Positions 22,676 to 33,979 of a DNA stretch of 64,000 nt are shown piece after piece. How positions within the stretch are numbered: the first letter of the stretch is position 1; each line of letters starts with the position of its first letter. Location: assembly GCA_020080175.1 (NCBI GenBank), contig JAGHQL010000128.1, positions 1 through 64,000 on the forward strand, given 5' to 3'. Source of the DNA: Glutinoglossum americanum. Lineage: Eukaryota > Ascomycota > Geoglossomycetes > Geoglossales > Geoglossaceae. The notes beneath the pieces are model-generated. The model saw only the letters and a program-made list of their open reading frames with translations, was not told where the DNA came from and did no database searches. The position numbers and the translations under genes are program-made.

Positions 22676-24150
22676 ATGGCCCTTCCTTCGCCAACCTGCA
22701 CCTTCACCATCCCCTCTATTCACGGCGACACTCCCCTAGACTGCCGTATCTATCATCCCGCTTGCCTCTCATTACACAACAACAGATCTCCTTTGCCGAG
22801 ATGGAGAAAGAGAGGCGCGATCATCGCGCACCCATACGCACCGATGGGCGGCAGCTACGATGACCCTGTCGTCGCGACGGTGGGGAGAGTGTTGTTAGGG
22901 AAGGGATTCGTGGTGGGGGTATTTAACTTCCGGTATGCGTATGCGTGCATGGAGCGGATTCCCGTTTTCTAGGGTGGTGATAGATCTAGGGGCTTTGTGT
23001 TTACAAAATAATGAGGGTCTGCTAACTGGACTGTTGCTGGGGCAGTGGAGCGGGAAGCTCTAAGGGTAGGACATCTTGGACCTCGAAGGCGGAGCTAGCG
23101 GATTACACCTCGTTCGCTGGGTTCTTCATCCATTATCTGCACTACCTGGAACCCCATCACCTGGAATCACCACCGGGTTCTTCACAAGGGAAATGTGAAG
23201 GACATCTGCTCGAACCCATTGCCTCTGCCCTCCCTCTAGCAGTCGAACCCGCGAGCTTTCCCTTCAACGATAGCGGACCCCACCCCATCCCTCCAAGCGA
23301 CGGGGAAATCCTACTGATTCTCGGCGGCTACTCCTACGGCTCTCTCATAACCACACACCTTCCACCCACACCTTCAATTCTCTCCTCATTCGCCGCTTCC
23401 GCCGACAACAGCAGCAGCAACCTCCCAAGAACCTCCCAACCCGAGATCCTCCTCCGTGCACACCACTGCGCTACAGAGTGGAATAAAGAGGCCGCTGCCC
23501 TATTATCGCAATCTTCGTCGCCGAAGGGAGAGACTAGTTACCGACGGCGCAGCGGAGCGTATTATTCGCTACCTCACAGCCCATCTGGCATGGTGATTGG
23601 CGGGGAGGAAGGCGAGCCTGGGGCGAGACGGAAATCGAGTAGAGAGTGTAGGCGGAGTTTCGAGATCGGGAGACTGAGCGTCGAGATACCAAGGATGCCG
23701 TCTCCGGCGAAAAAACAGAGGAGCAGGGATCTCCTAAGACGCCAGAGCTCCCCCTCTCCCACCAAGAGCGCATCCCTATTGCCGCCCCCCTCCCCGTCCC
23801 CCTCCTCACTCCAAACGGCCTACCTCCTAATCTCCCCCCTCCTCCCCCCAATCTCCAACCTCGCAACCCTCTTCACGGCCCCCCAACCCCAACCCCAGAA
23901 CCCGAACCTGACGGCCAACCCCACCCTCGCCGTCTACGGCACCCACGACATCTTCACCTCGTACCGGAAACTGAGTCGCTGGGCCCAGGAGATGTCCGAT
24001 GCTGCTGCCGGAGAAGGAGGAGGGTTTAAGACCGTGGTCGTGGAGGGGGCGGGGCATTTCTGGGTGGAGGATGGGGTGGAGTGTGCGCTTAGGGAGGGAG
24101 TCGCTGGGTGGGTCGACGATGGGGGTTTGGCGCGGGGTGGGTCGTGGTAG
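22676..24150 (+). CDS. Alpha/beta-hydrolase fold protein
   Basis: Two exons (22676-22932 and 23046-24150) join as NF-R-GAGSSKG (453 residues; intron 113 bp, donor GTATGC). The early AIIAHPYAPMGGSYDD and GFVVGVFNFRGAGSSKG blocks and the nucleophile elbow GGYSYGS are the layout of alpha/beta hydrolases. Near the end, LAVYGTHDIFTSYRKL supplies a probable acid and EGAGHFW the probable catalytic His. Between elbow and acid lies a Ser/Arg-rich, low-complexity insertion of roughly 150 residues, unusual in a small hydrolase. No signal peptide or transmembrane segment is evident. The substrate is unknown; esterase or thioesterase activity is plausible. Confidence 0.82.
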
Positions 24151-25116
24151 GGGGGTTTGGGGGATTCTAGCTCTGATAATCTCTTTTTTTTTTTTTTATT
24201 ATATAAATGGTATTGTGTATATAGATGGATAGATAAGCCTAGGAGAACAGGGTGTTTTTTGGGGGGGGGGGGTGGAGATAGGTTTCTGACGTGTGGGGGG
24301 TTTTGAAGTTCTACAACGCTGTGTAACCCACGGGGGAGGCGTTTCTCCCACCGTGTCACGGTGGAAAGTCTTCTCCCTCCCCTCATCGAATAAATAGATA
24401 TAAAAACGGATGACTCCGTCGAAAACCCATAACCTACGGGGGAGGGTTTATGTGAAGGAGATGGATTGAATTAGATCGGGTTGGATGGAATAAATATTTC
24501 ATTATGTATTAACTAAAATTCCCTGTCTTTCGTTTCGTCTTGTTCCCGGTGTGATTGGGAAGGGAGGGAGGGAGGGAGGGGTACATCATATAGGGACGTG
24601 GATGGAAGGCGATAGATAATAGGTAGGGACCCGCCTTCCCTTCTTCCTCTGCTTTCTTCGAATGCATTACTAGCTGGCCCGTTGGCGTAAACCCACAAAC
24701 AGTCACTCAACACTCTACGGCCCCTCCTCTCTCTACTCCAGCTCCCTCCCGTCCCCTCCTATCAACCTCCCCGTGTCCATTGTGATGCTGTCCATTAACG
24801 TCCGCATCCTCATCCTCGTCCTCATCGTCCTCCCCCTCCTCCTCTTCCTCCTCCCTCTCGTACCTACCATGTTCGCTCGCATTCACCCATTCCCCCGTGG
24901 AGCTTCCCACTTCGCGCTCTTTAAGCGGTATATCCTGGCCGGCGAGGTCGACGCGGCGGTGTCGGCGCTGGGAGAGGGCACGGGCGCGGTGAGAGAGTTT
25001 GGAAGAGACGGCGGCGTTGGAAGAGACCCAGTTTGTGAGGGCATCTTCACAGTCTTGGATTATTCTGTAGGGAGAGGTGATTAGTTGAAAGTGGGGGGTT
25101 TCTGGGGGAAGGGGGA
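24151..25116. other. Convergent intergenic region (hydrolase + and PIL1 -)
   Basis: It contains a T run (24183-24197), a T6-G12 junction (24255-24272), GGGA repeats (about 24560-24580) and a strand-asymmetric CCTCCTC / GAGGAGG tract (24800-24860). That tract yields acidic low-complexity open frames on the minus strand and a Leu-rich one on the plus strand. I regard both as by-products. The stretch next to 25116 is the PIL1 3' flank. Confidence 0.5.
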
Positions 25117-26378
25117 TTACGCTTTGCTTGCTTCATAACCATCGTAGGCCTGTCTTGTCTCCCCTGGCGTCACAGGGGTCTCATCCACTAGCTCCAAGAG
25201 ATGCTTTCCATATCCCGCAATGATAGCTAGCTTCTCGCAGTGCTCTCTCAGCGCGTCGAACTGGTAGGTAAAAGCTGCCTTAAGCTTCTCGCGTGTGATG
25301 TTGGAGAGTTGAGCTTCGGCGACAAGGGATTCGGCCTCGGCGCGGACGAGTTCCTGCTCGAGGACAACGATTTTGGGGGAGTTCGGTTCTTTGTATTTTA
25401 GTTGGGCGATTTGGTCGGTTATTTTTTGTTTGCCTTGAGAGAAGGGGTTTGTTGATTAGCAGGCGGATTGGGTTTGATGTTAGAACTTGTAGAGAGTTGG
25501 CGGGGGCGGGGACGCTGAGAGGGAGACGTACGATCTCTGCTCGGTTGGACAGACGCCTCGATGTTTCGAATGCTTTTGATGGTGACACGATACTGATCGT
25601 AGCGGTCAACAAACTGATCCTCCAGCTCGCCAATCTCATAGATCAGAACGCCGAGTTTATCCGTGACGTCAGAGACATCTTCGTCGCACTCCTCGCCCCA
25701 AATTGATAGTTGTTGCTAACCCCCAGATCTAGTATTAGTATCGTATATTTTATGACACTAGAGGCAATCGAGGATTGTATGTATGTATCTCACAGCAACT
25801 TCCATCCTCTCCTTCCCCACTAACTCCATGCTACGCATGACGTTCTTCTCCATCTTCACTAGCTGTGATAGCTTTTTCGCAAGATCGGGGCCAAACGCGC
25901 CAGCGGTGGATCGTCGGAATGCATGACCTGGAGGACCTCAAAAGCATGCGGAGCTTGTTAGCCTATGGGTCTGGCATTCGCTGCACCGGAGGAAATAGTG
26001 GGGAAAGTGTTTAGGCTTCCCCTTTGAGGAGGGTAGCAGAAAGAGACCCCTGCACGAAGCTATGATACCATATGAGCGGGGCTTGTATTGACGAACCCCC
26101 CAGGACCAGCACCAGGAGTGGAAGCAGCAATAGCTCTTGCGCATCCCCTTCTGGTGGTAGAGCGCGTGTGCGAAAGCGGTGATGAGTCTTCTCTATCGCA
26201 TCCACCCACAGGATCGCCAGAGATGAGATGCCCGATGGCAAAAACAATATGTCCACTCACCAAGGTTCTTCTTCCCAAACAGCCTATGTGACTTTGTAGA
26301 CGACGGCGGGGGCAGTCCGTTCTGCAGCTGCGAGGCAGTCGGCGCGCGCGACTGGCGCATCGAATACGTGCGATGCAT
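25117..26378 (-). CDS. PIL1: Eisosome core component Pil1/Lsp1 (BAR-domain protein)
   Basis: Four exons join in frame: 26378-26261, 25927-25794, 25715-25532 and 25433-25117 (250 residues). The start MHRTYSMRQSRAPTASQLQN and the core LAKKLSQLVKMEKNVMRSME, DVTDKLGVLIYEIGELEDQF, YRVTIKSIRNIEASVQPSRD and FDALREHCEKLAIIAGYGKH are near-diagnostic of Pil1 proteins. They form curved BAR-domain filaments that scaffold eisosomes, furrow-like plasma-membrane domains, under Pkh kinase control; the Ser/Thr-rich N-terminus is the usual site. The protein ends soon after the BAR domain (ETPVTPGETRQAYDGYEASKA), so the long acidic tail seen in some homologues is absent. The first intron is long (333 bp), which is common for this gene's 5' end but could hide an alternative first exon. 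Confidence 0.95.
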
Positions 26379-27034
26379 CCTCCCGTTTGTTTTATTTGAG
26401 ATATTTACTCTCCGATGCTGATGTGTGGATGCTGTGCGTCAGCTAGATTGATAAGGTGAGAGCCTCTAGCTTTGCCGGTTAATCTCTGAGTATTATAGTA
26501 GTGAAGTGATGGCAAGGTTGTTATGCGGTGAAGTGAGAGCGTGTGTAGGTCGGTTGACAAGTCAGTGCGACGTTGACGCTGTAAGCGCTACCGTCTCTCG
26601 AGAGGTATATATGCCTCTGTTCAGAAAGATGTCAGATCTCCTCCGCTCGCTGTGTACCTGTCGACATCGACGAAGAGGATTACTGTCTCTCTACCTTTCA
26701 ACGTCGTTCCTTTGGGAACTCAATCACTACGTCATCAATCATCACTAAGCGAGACTTGACAGCCATCGAATTGACCAACTACATGTATTATCTACATGTA
26801 TTATCTACATGTTGGAGAGATGCTAAAACTGCTAAGCTGCTAAGCTGGGTGAAAAGGCTTGGGGACATGCCTCATCGTGAATCACTCTTGTAGTAAAGCG
26901 GCATTCGTTCTTAAGTTTATCAGCGTCATTAACCATGTCTGGGCGCAGATAAATACAAACAACCCTAGCATCACGACAGAAGAAACCGAAAAATGAAAAC
27001 GCCGTGTGAACCGATAGAAGGGGTATCTTCTTCA
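26379..27034. other. Intergenic: PIL1 promoter and SPC105 3' flank, with a short 13-bp tandem repeat
   Basis: CTACATGTATTAT repeats about 2.8 times at 26779-26815. No gene is visible. PIL1 transcription should start within the left 300 bp. Confidence 0.5.
26779..26815. repeat. Short tandem repeat, 13-bp unit CTACATGTATTAT, about 2.8 copies
   Basis: Two perfect copies and a partial third are present (26779-26815), between PIL1 and SPC105. The unit contains a palindromic ACATGT core. Confidence 0.8.
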
Positions 27035-30000
27035 TTACGCCTTTTTCCCTTTACCGGCCAACCTCTCGCTGAGGCCCCTGACCGCTGTTCCCCATCCTCC
27101 TTGCTTCCCAGCATGCACGGTCCCCACAATTTTCCCCGTCAAAAACTCTGACATCTTGCGTTCATCCAGCTGCTCTCCATATACGACTCTGGACTTTGGT
27201 TCCACCACCATCAAATGGTTAAACCCTCCCTCCAACCTGAAAGCCACGTTGAACACAACTTCAACTTTAGTTGTGCGGGATGGAAGGAGAAGGGTTGATT
27301 TGACTAATAGGGTTTCGCGGTTATTACCTGAGATTACGGCCTCGGTAGGGTAATGCAGATTTAATATTCGGGCGTCCTCTTCGATGGTGTTGGCTTTGTT
27401 CCACGCATCGCTAACAAGGACTAGGAGGTCCTTCACTTTGGTCGCTGATTGCTGAAGCCCATCAAGTAGGGCCCTTAGGTTTATGAGAACGAAATTTTTG
27501 GGCGCAGACAATTGTTGGGCGTTGAAATCCCGGCGATCTGCGATATATAAGAGCTCGATTGGAGAACTTTCTAATTTCATAGCTGGGCGAGAACTGTCAT
27601 TGGGCAGAAAAGACGAGACGTCGAATGCAAGTTGTATATCGCGACGGTAAGTCATGGTAAGGGTGGACCCAGAGACAGCACTGATTGTCCAACCGTATTC
27701 CTTTTCCAGAGCATCGACATTTGCTGTGATCGTCAGTCAGAATATGCGTGCCAGAGCAGAATCTAGCGGAAAGGAGGAACAGACCCTTTAGGGCCCCAAC
27801 CTCAGCTGAACTCCAACCCCTAAACTCCTCTCTCAACCTCTCTGCCTCAGCGATTTCTCTCTTATACTCTTCTACCCCATCCTTCACTGCCTTGATCTTT
27901 TCATCCTTCCCGAAAATAGCCTTTTTTATTTCCTCCAACTTCATCTCCTTCGCCTGGATCTCGGCCTCTACAGCCTTCAGTTCATCTCTTGCTAACTGAA
28001 GCTCTGCCTGGTCACAATTTGCGAGCTCATCCGCTTGAGCCTGTAATTGGGTATACTGAGACTCCAACTCTTTGTTCTTCTCTACAAGCGCGGGCAACAT
28101 AGGCGCTAATAGATCCTCTTGTCGCCGTAGGGCCGCTTCATCCACGCTCATGTCTCGCTTTGCTTTATCCAGTCCTTCCTGAAGTCCGGAGAGCAGACCC
28201 ATCCGCCAATCGTACCATGTGGCCTTACTCAGCAGCCTGGCGTGAGTCTTGACATTCTTGAACTGGTTATCCATGATATACTTTACGTCCGGCGGGGCAG
28301 AGATGTACTCTCGGAAGAGCGGAGGGTTTTCCTCGTAGGTGTCGGATTCGATCTCGCGCACGATTCTGCGTCCCTCGGAAATGTACTTTTTCAGTTCGTG
28401 GCAAGACTAGCTAGGTCAGCAGTGCACAAATCTAGGAAAATAGAAAGTGGTAAGCTCACATGCTGATATAGTTCCAACATGGGAATTGTGCATGCTCCAG
28501 CGACGACACAAGTTTCTAGGTCTCTCCTGGCGTCATCATTGTTTGGACTGCTACCATCGGCAAGAGGCTGAGGTTTCCTTCCACTGCCCTCAAGCCGGTT
28601 ATTTAGGGCAACAGTGTATCTCCTCTTCGTGGTGTTTAGTTCCATAAACCGTATACTCGTTAAGTTTAAAAAATCTTGGAGATGAATCTTCTCGACTTCC
28701 TCTTCGAGCTGGCTATCATCGTTGAGAGCTACGAGCTCAGCAGAGATAGGAGCATGTTTGACGGAGCTGGGCTGGTCGTCAGCATCCTGTGACCCTCCCT
28801 GCCTCTTTGGGGTCATGGAAGGTGCATCGTTCTTAGCTGGAGAGCCGCTTGTAGGCGTGTTGGATGGGGATATTCCGGTGAGGCTCCTCCTCGTAATCCT
28901 CCCGGTCGTCTCGACCTTTGATGGTGGTGGACGAAGCTTAACACTTTTTACCGGGCTTAGCTCTTTGCCAACTTTGATTCTCTTCGCACTTCCATCCGAC
29001 TCGTCTTCTTCGTCATCGAGTTCCGCAGGTCTCTTGCCCAATAGCCCCTTGGCAGCACCTACAGCTAGGCTTTTCCGTCCATTAACCTTTTTCTTTGGCG
29101 TTAGGCTATTGATCATCTCCTTGAGATTGAGGGTTGCATCATTTTCTTCATTAGCCTCATTGTGCCGGGCCATACGTTCATTCTTATGCTTCTCCTCTTC
29201 TTGCCGCTCCTTTTCCAACTCTAATTCCATCGCGTGCGGATCCTCGAAACGAACAGCACTGGCTGCGCCTTCACCGAGGCTTGGCACGAAAGCTCTCGCA
29301 TCTTCGCCGATGGACCGGCGGCGATCGAGGAGCGCGGTAACGCGTGGAGAACCCAGGCCTTCCTTATCAATACCTAGTCCTGAAGATCGCCGAGGGCGGG
29401 GCGTGAGGATCACACTGGGAGTGAGGGTGCCAGTTTTGCTATCTTGTGTGAAGAGGCTGTTTAAAGGTGTCGATCTAGGAGTAGATGCTGCAAGTTTCAA
29501 TTCTTCCTTGAAAAGCTTCTTTGGGGACATAGATCGGAACGTGACAGACTTTGGGGTTGGAGTTTTTGCAGGCGTGGCTGGCTTAGGAGGCTGAGGCGTG
29601 AGTTGCTTTGAGGGTGTGGTGGGTGTACCGGATATTGATGCGCGTTTCCTGGTACCGGTTCTGGGAGTGACCGAGGGTCTGCCTCCCAGGCTCTTTCTGG
29701 CGACAGTATTTGCTTTATTGCTAGGGAGGCTTGGGCTCCCTGTTGCCGGAGCAGCGGTAGCGGCTTGTGCCCCGATTGCGGGTTTTGGCGGCGAGCTTGG
29801 GGGGACTTCTGCCTGGAAAGGGGAGCTTGTAATTTCTTCAAGGTCTATCTCCCGCTCCATGATGACTTTAGCTGCGGATCGGTTGCCTGTGGGCAGAATG
29901 CCGCCGACGGCAGTCGTCAGGTCCATTGTAGTCTCGTGGTCTCTCTCTTCCTCAGCAGTAGGAGGCAAAATTTGCCCAATTGCCATGGTAACATCCATAT

Positions 30001-32009
30001 CCTCATCGAGCGAAACTAGGCTCTCCCGTCTGCGTGCTTCTTGAAGCAATTGGCGTCCAGCAGAGCTCCTTCTCCTCTTGACGACCTCGGACCCTGGCGG
30101 AAGCACACTGCCAATGACCGAAGTAAGCTCCATTGTCATGTCTTCATCTTCATTGATAGTATCCCTAGCTTCCCCCAGTTGAGTCTCGCCCTGAATGCCA
30201 CCGATAGCCATGGTGAAGTCCATGGTCTCATCTCCCATGAAAGAGCTGTCTCCGGAAGATCGACGCCGGCCAACATTGCTTCGACGCCTGGTTGGAGCAA
30301 CGGATTTACGGCGTTTAGTGGTAGGAGCGGCTTTTCTTAAATTCTGTGCGTTCAAAATACCGCCAACCGCACGAGTTATGTCCATGCTCATCTCCTCGTC
30401 TTCATTAAGTTTATTTTCTGGATTTGTAGTCGACATATGAGCAGCATTAGCCCTGCGGGAAGAAGAGAAAGGGCTCTGGCTTTCCTGGTCTTGCAATAGG
30501 GTTAAATCCTGCAAGTCCTTTGCCGTAGAGGAAAATTTCTTCACCCAAGGTTGGAAAGCAGCTGTGATTTCCTCATTAGCAAACTCCATCGATAAGTCGC
30601 CATTTTCATCGTATTCGATACCCTGCGTCCCAGCCTGTTGAGCAGCCAGGCGCAGCGCATCCTCTAGTCGTCTAGTGGACCCAGTGCTCGAACCACCACT
30701 TGAACGACCTGAAATAGACGAATGGGTAGTTGTGTCGCCCTCATCCAGGCTCATAATGGTGCTTCCGCCCTCATCAGCCGACTCGGTACCCGAAGCAGAG
30801 CTGTTATCCTCATTTGCGGTTAGGAAAGTGTGATTTCCAGTGTCATCACTTCCAGCTACTGAACTACCACTAAAGGGGCTAGAGGAAAACTCCCCCTCTT
30901 CCTCAGGGTTGTTGAAGTTCATTGGAGGGATAACAGAGCTTCGACGACGCCGTTTCTTTTGATGAAGTTGGCGCTGAGGAGCTGGGGATGGGAGAGAGTC
31001 AGGCTCTTCGACCTGGTCAGGAGGCGTAGATGGGGGCTCCGCGGGATCAGAGCTGAGGGCAGGCGACTGGGTCGTTCCAGAAGCTGTGGACATTGCAGAG
31101 GCACGGCGTGTGGAGTTTGTTGAAGCTGAGGAGGTCGTGGAGTCCTGGATGTATTCTACTACGTCCCAAGTGTGGAGTGTCGCCTCCGGCGCGAAAGAGA
31201 CTCGTCGGTTGGCTTAAAGACTTGTTAGCAAGATCTCCATTTTCATCTAGGGCATGAGTAGAGGCTACCCAGTGATTTCCGACGCGCGTCCCTCCTCTGC
31301 AGGATTTCATTCTTTTCTAACTCTCGCTTCTCTTTCTCCTCGCGCTCTCTCACCGCTGCCTGCTGCTCTTCTTCGGTCTTTATGGTGATCTTTGTCTCGT
31401 TTGCTCTCATGGTTGGTGCAAATGGGTTCTGCAAATTAGCAAGGCCGCTGACCAAAGCCGAAGCTTTTGAAGGTCCATCATGCTGGAATACAGCTGAGAT
31501 GTCCGAATAGAGGCTGCTATGGCCTTCGCCTTGCCTAGCCGGATTCGCGGCAGGCGCATCGCTTGACTTATCTTTCTGGGCTTTCCGGATCGAAGCATGT
31601 AAAGGTATTTCTTGGAGGGGTGATAATGGAATAGTTGGTAGTAGTATGGATTTAACGCCCACAGGTGCGGCAGACTTAAGGAACGGTGTTAGTGTATCTC
31701 GTCAAGCAAAGGAAGCCTCCTTATTGCCTGGGGCGCATCAGAATAGCGGCATATAGATACCTTTGCCCGGTTGCCTGTGGCTTCAATTAAACCCCCAGGC
31801 CCTATGCTTTTGCTTCTTGACTTTTTGGGTGCTCTCCCTGCTGGGGCACGAGATGTGTTTAAGGTAGTGAAGGAGCTGAAGTCTGTAGTTATGTTTTCTT
31901 TATCTGCAATCGTGGGGGGATTTTCAGGCGATGGCAGATGTGCAATTGACTTGCGCGATCGCCGTTGCCGTTGCGCCGGTGCACCAATGCTGTGATCAGT
32001 TGGCGCCAT
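27035..32009 (-). CDS. SPC105: Outer kinetochore scaffold Spc105/Spc7 (KNL1)
   Basis: Five exons join in frame: 32009-31761, 31674-31269, 31212-28460, 28406-27785 and 27723-27035 (1572 residues). It is the KNL1 subunit of the KMN network linking centromeres to microtubules and recruiting checkpoint proteins. An RRVSF motif (about 221-225) is the protein phosphatase 1 dock. The companion [S/G]ILK site appears as KSILLP (about 91-96), with Leu for Lys. Five MELT-type repeats of the form M-[DE]-x-T-x-x-x-G follow: MDITRAVGGIL, MDFTMAIGGIQ, MELTSVIGSVL, MDVTMAIGQIL and MDLTTAVGGIL. When phosphorylated by Mps1 these bind Bub3. A coiled coil (about 1150-1340) and a C-terminal RWD region complete the usual order. 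It shares a 294-bp promoter with RPS11. Confidence 0.93.
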
Positions 32010-32303
32010 GTTTATGGTTTTCGCAGATAGTATGTAAGAAGGTTAGGCCGAAAGCTGAAAGCTAAGGGCATAAGTCCATGAACGAAGTTGATGTTAGTAA
32101 GTGGGTGAAAGCGGTAAGTCGCGTCTGTTTGTTTACATCTTGTAGTTGATAGCCGATTGGGTTAGCTCTTTAAACGAGACACGTGACTACTTAGTCAGCC
32201 CTTTTCGAGAGCAGGGTTTTTGCCCTTAGCAGTCCTCGCCAAATCCGCCGCATCATCAAGGAAATCGACAATCATCTGCGCCTTCAGCATCAACGCAGCA
32301 CCT
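32010..32303. promoter_or_regulatory. Compact bidirectional promoter between SPC105 and RPS11
   Basis: The two start codons face away from each other with 294 bp between them. A CACGTG-like ACACGTGAC at about 32178 is an E-box-type element. No clear TATA is seen. That both genes use this interval follows from geometry; which elements serve which gene is unknown. Confidence 0.5.
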
Positions 32304-33067
32304 ATGGCGACCGAATTGACAGTGCAGGCGGAGCGCGCCTTCCAAAAGCAACCTCACATCTTCCTCAACTCTAAAGCAAAGGCCACTAAGAAGCGAGTCG
32401 GGAAGGGCGGACGGCGATGGTATAAGGATGTCGGCTTGGGGTTTAGGACTCCTAAAACTGCTATCGAGGGGACCTATATCGGTATGTTGAAGAATCCGTT
32501 GTCGCCTATTTGAGGCTGTGAAGTATAATGGGTGGACATGAAGCCGTTCCAGAACCGGATGCGCTCGGTCTCTCGAACTGTTCTCCTCCAACATCCTCTC
32601 AACCTCGAACTCTGCGTTTGTTGCTAGTCTTGCACTGACCCGCGGATGCCTATAGATAAGAAGTGTCCATTTACTGGGCTCGTCTCGATCCGTGGCCGTA
32701 TCCTTACTGGCACCGTCGTGTCGACCAAGATGCATCGTACCCTTGTCATCCGTCGGGAATATCTACATTTTATCCCCAAGTACAATCGTTATGAGAAGAG
32801 ACACAAGAACCTTGCTGCGCATGTTTCGCCAGCCTTCCGTGTGGAGGACGGTGACCAGGTTACTGTGGGGCAGTGCCGGCCATTGAGCAAGACCGTACGT
32901 TTCGCCAGGCATCATGGGCTTGTATTCCCTTGACAATAATGAATATCACTAAAGAGGGTATTTCTCTATCTTCTACTAACGAAACACTTCGCCTATAGGT
33001 CCGATTTAACGTCCTCCGGGTTCTCCCTCGTACGGGGAAAGCAGTCAAGCAATTCAACAAATTCTAG
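32304..33067 (+). CDS. RPS11: 40S ribosomal protein uS17 (S11)
   Basis: Three exons (32304-32481, 32656-32894 and 32999-33067) give 161 residues, the usual size. The sequence [80 protein letters not shown] and the end [17 protein letters not shown]-like (read here [18 protein letters not shown]) is unmistakably uS17. This protein binds 18S rRNA in the body of the small subunit. Introns are 174 and 104 bp with standard GT-AG ends. I looked for box C/D snoRNA motifs in them and saw none convincing. Confidence 0.97.
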
Positions 33068-33596
33068 ACTTTTCACTCATTCCGACTCTACATCCCTTTT
33101 CAGTCGTCATGTATTCCCATTCGACAGATCCGTGGATAGTATGTACAGAGCGCAGCGTGGATAGTAGGAGCAACTGGAGGGTCGTGCTGCAATCGGCTCG
33201 GAACACAGGTTGGCGATCGTCGTTTCACCATGTTGTACCGTCAGCCAAATAAAACTCAGGATGCAATTGTGCGTAATTCGGAGGCTGTGAAGCTCAAGTA
33301 CAGCACATCTGTGACCCGTCTAACTGCTTAGCCTGTCAAAATTATTGCCATCTCTCAAGGTAGCAGACTAAAATGTGAGGTGTGCTGTAGAGGGCGGCGG
33401 ATGCTCTGGTGGTAGCCTCGAGAAAAGTAACTAGTTTTTCTAACGTGATTAATGTATGGATTGCTAAGCACATATCACTACCGATACCTTGGATGAGGTA
33501 ACCCGACAATCCGATATGGCATATGCCCTGTAGAACCGTCGCATATTTTGTGAGCCACAAGCCCAAGCGATTCCTCTCAACCTGCAGAACTTCATA
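33068..33596. other. Intergenic between RPS11 and NAA38
   Basis: This is the RPS11 3' flank followed by the short promoter of NAA38. A minus-strand open frame (33342-33566) has no coding character. Confidence 0.5.
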
Positions 33597-33979
33597 ATGG
33601 ATAACACGGAGGCGATATCCTACCTCCAGTCCCTCTTAAACCGCCAGCTAAGAGTCCACACTACCGACACTCGCATGTTTATTGGTCAACTGAAATGCAC
33701 TGACAAGGTAATAACTTTCCAGTCTGCACTTGCAACAGATCAATTTTTGATGTAATCTTACAACAGGACCGGAACATCATACTTGCTGGCACTCATGAAT
33801 ACCGTCCTCCACCCCCCTCTGCCATCACAACAGCGGCAGAACAACCGGCAGAGGAGGGCAAGACGAAGCTGGACATGACAAGTCGATTTGTTGGTCTCAT
33901 AGTTGTGCCGGGAGCCTACATTACGAAGATTGAGGTGGAAGAGTATCCCTGGAAGGGGATGGAAGAGGGTGGGCACTGA
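33597..33979 (+). CDS. NAA38: N-alpha-acetyltransferase C auxiliary subunit, LSM-domain protein (Naa38/Mak31)
   Basis: Two exons (33597-33707 and 33767-33979; intron 59 bp) encode 107 residues. The Sm1 half reads RQLRVHTTDTRMFIGQLKCT, then DKDRNIILAGTHEYR across the intron, and the Sm2 half is FVGLIVVPGAYITKIEVEE. That is the arrangement of Naa38/LSMD1, the small Sm-fold partner of Naa30 and Naa35 in NatC, which acetylates Met-hydrophobic N-termini on the ribosome. The intervening loop (PPPPSAITTAAEQPAEEGKT) is the usual variable, acidic insert. The ATG at 33597 is the first in a suitable context. Separate exons make both parts short, and the gene is easily missed. Confidence 0.9.

Noticed and set aside
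24707-25084. Leu-rich plus-strand (103 codons) and Glu/Asp-rich minus-strand (67 codons) open frames
   Set aside because: Both are produced by the same CCTCCTC simple-sequence tract in the convergent spacer.
28722-29594. A 290-codon plus-strand open frame inside SPC105
   Set aside because: It is antisense to the large SPC105 exon, Ser/Leu/Arg-rich in the way complementary strands of Ser/Glu-rich exons are, with no domain.
32482-32998. Intronic snoRNA in RPS11
   Set aside because: A CTGA-like box D is visible, but no box C or terminal stem partner could be identified.
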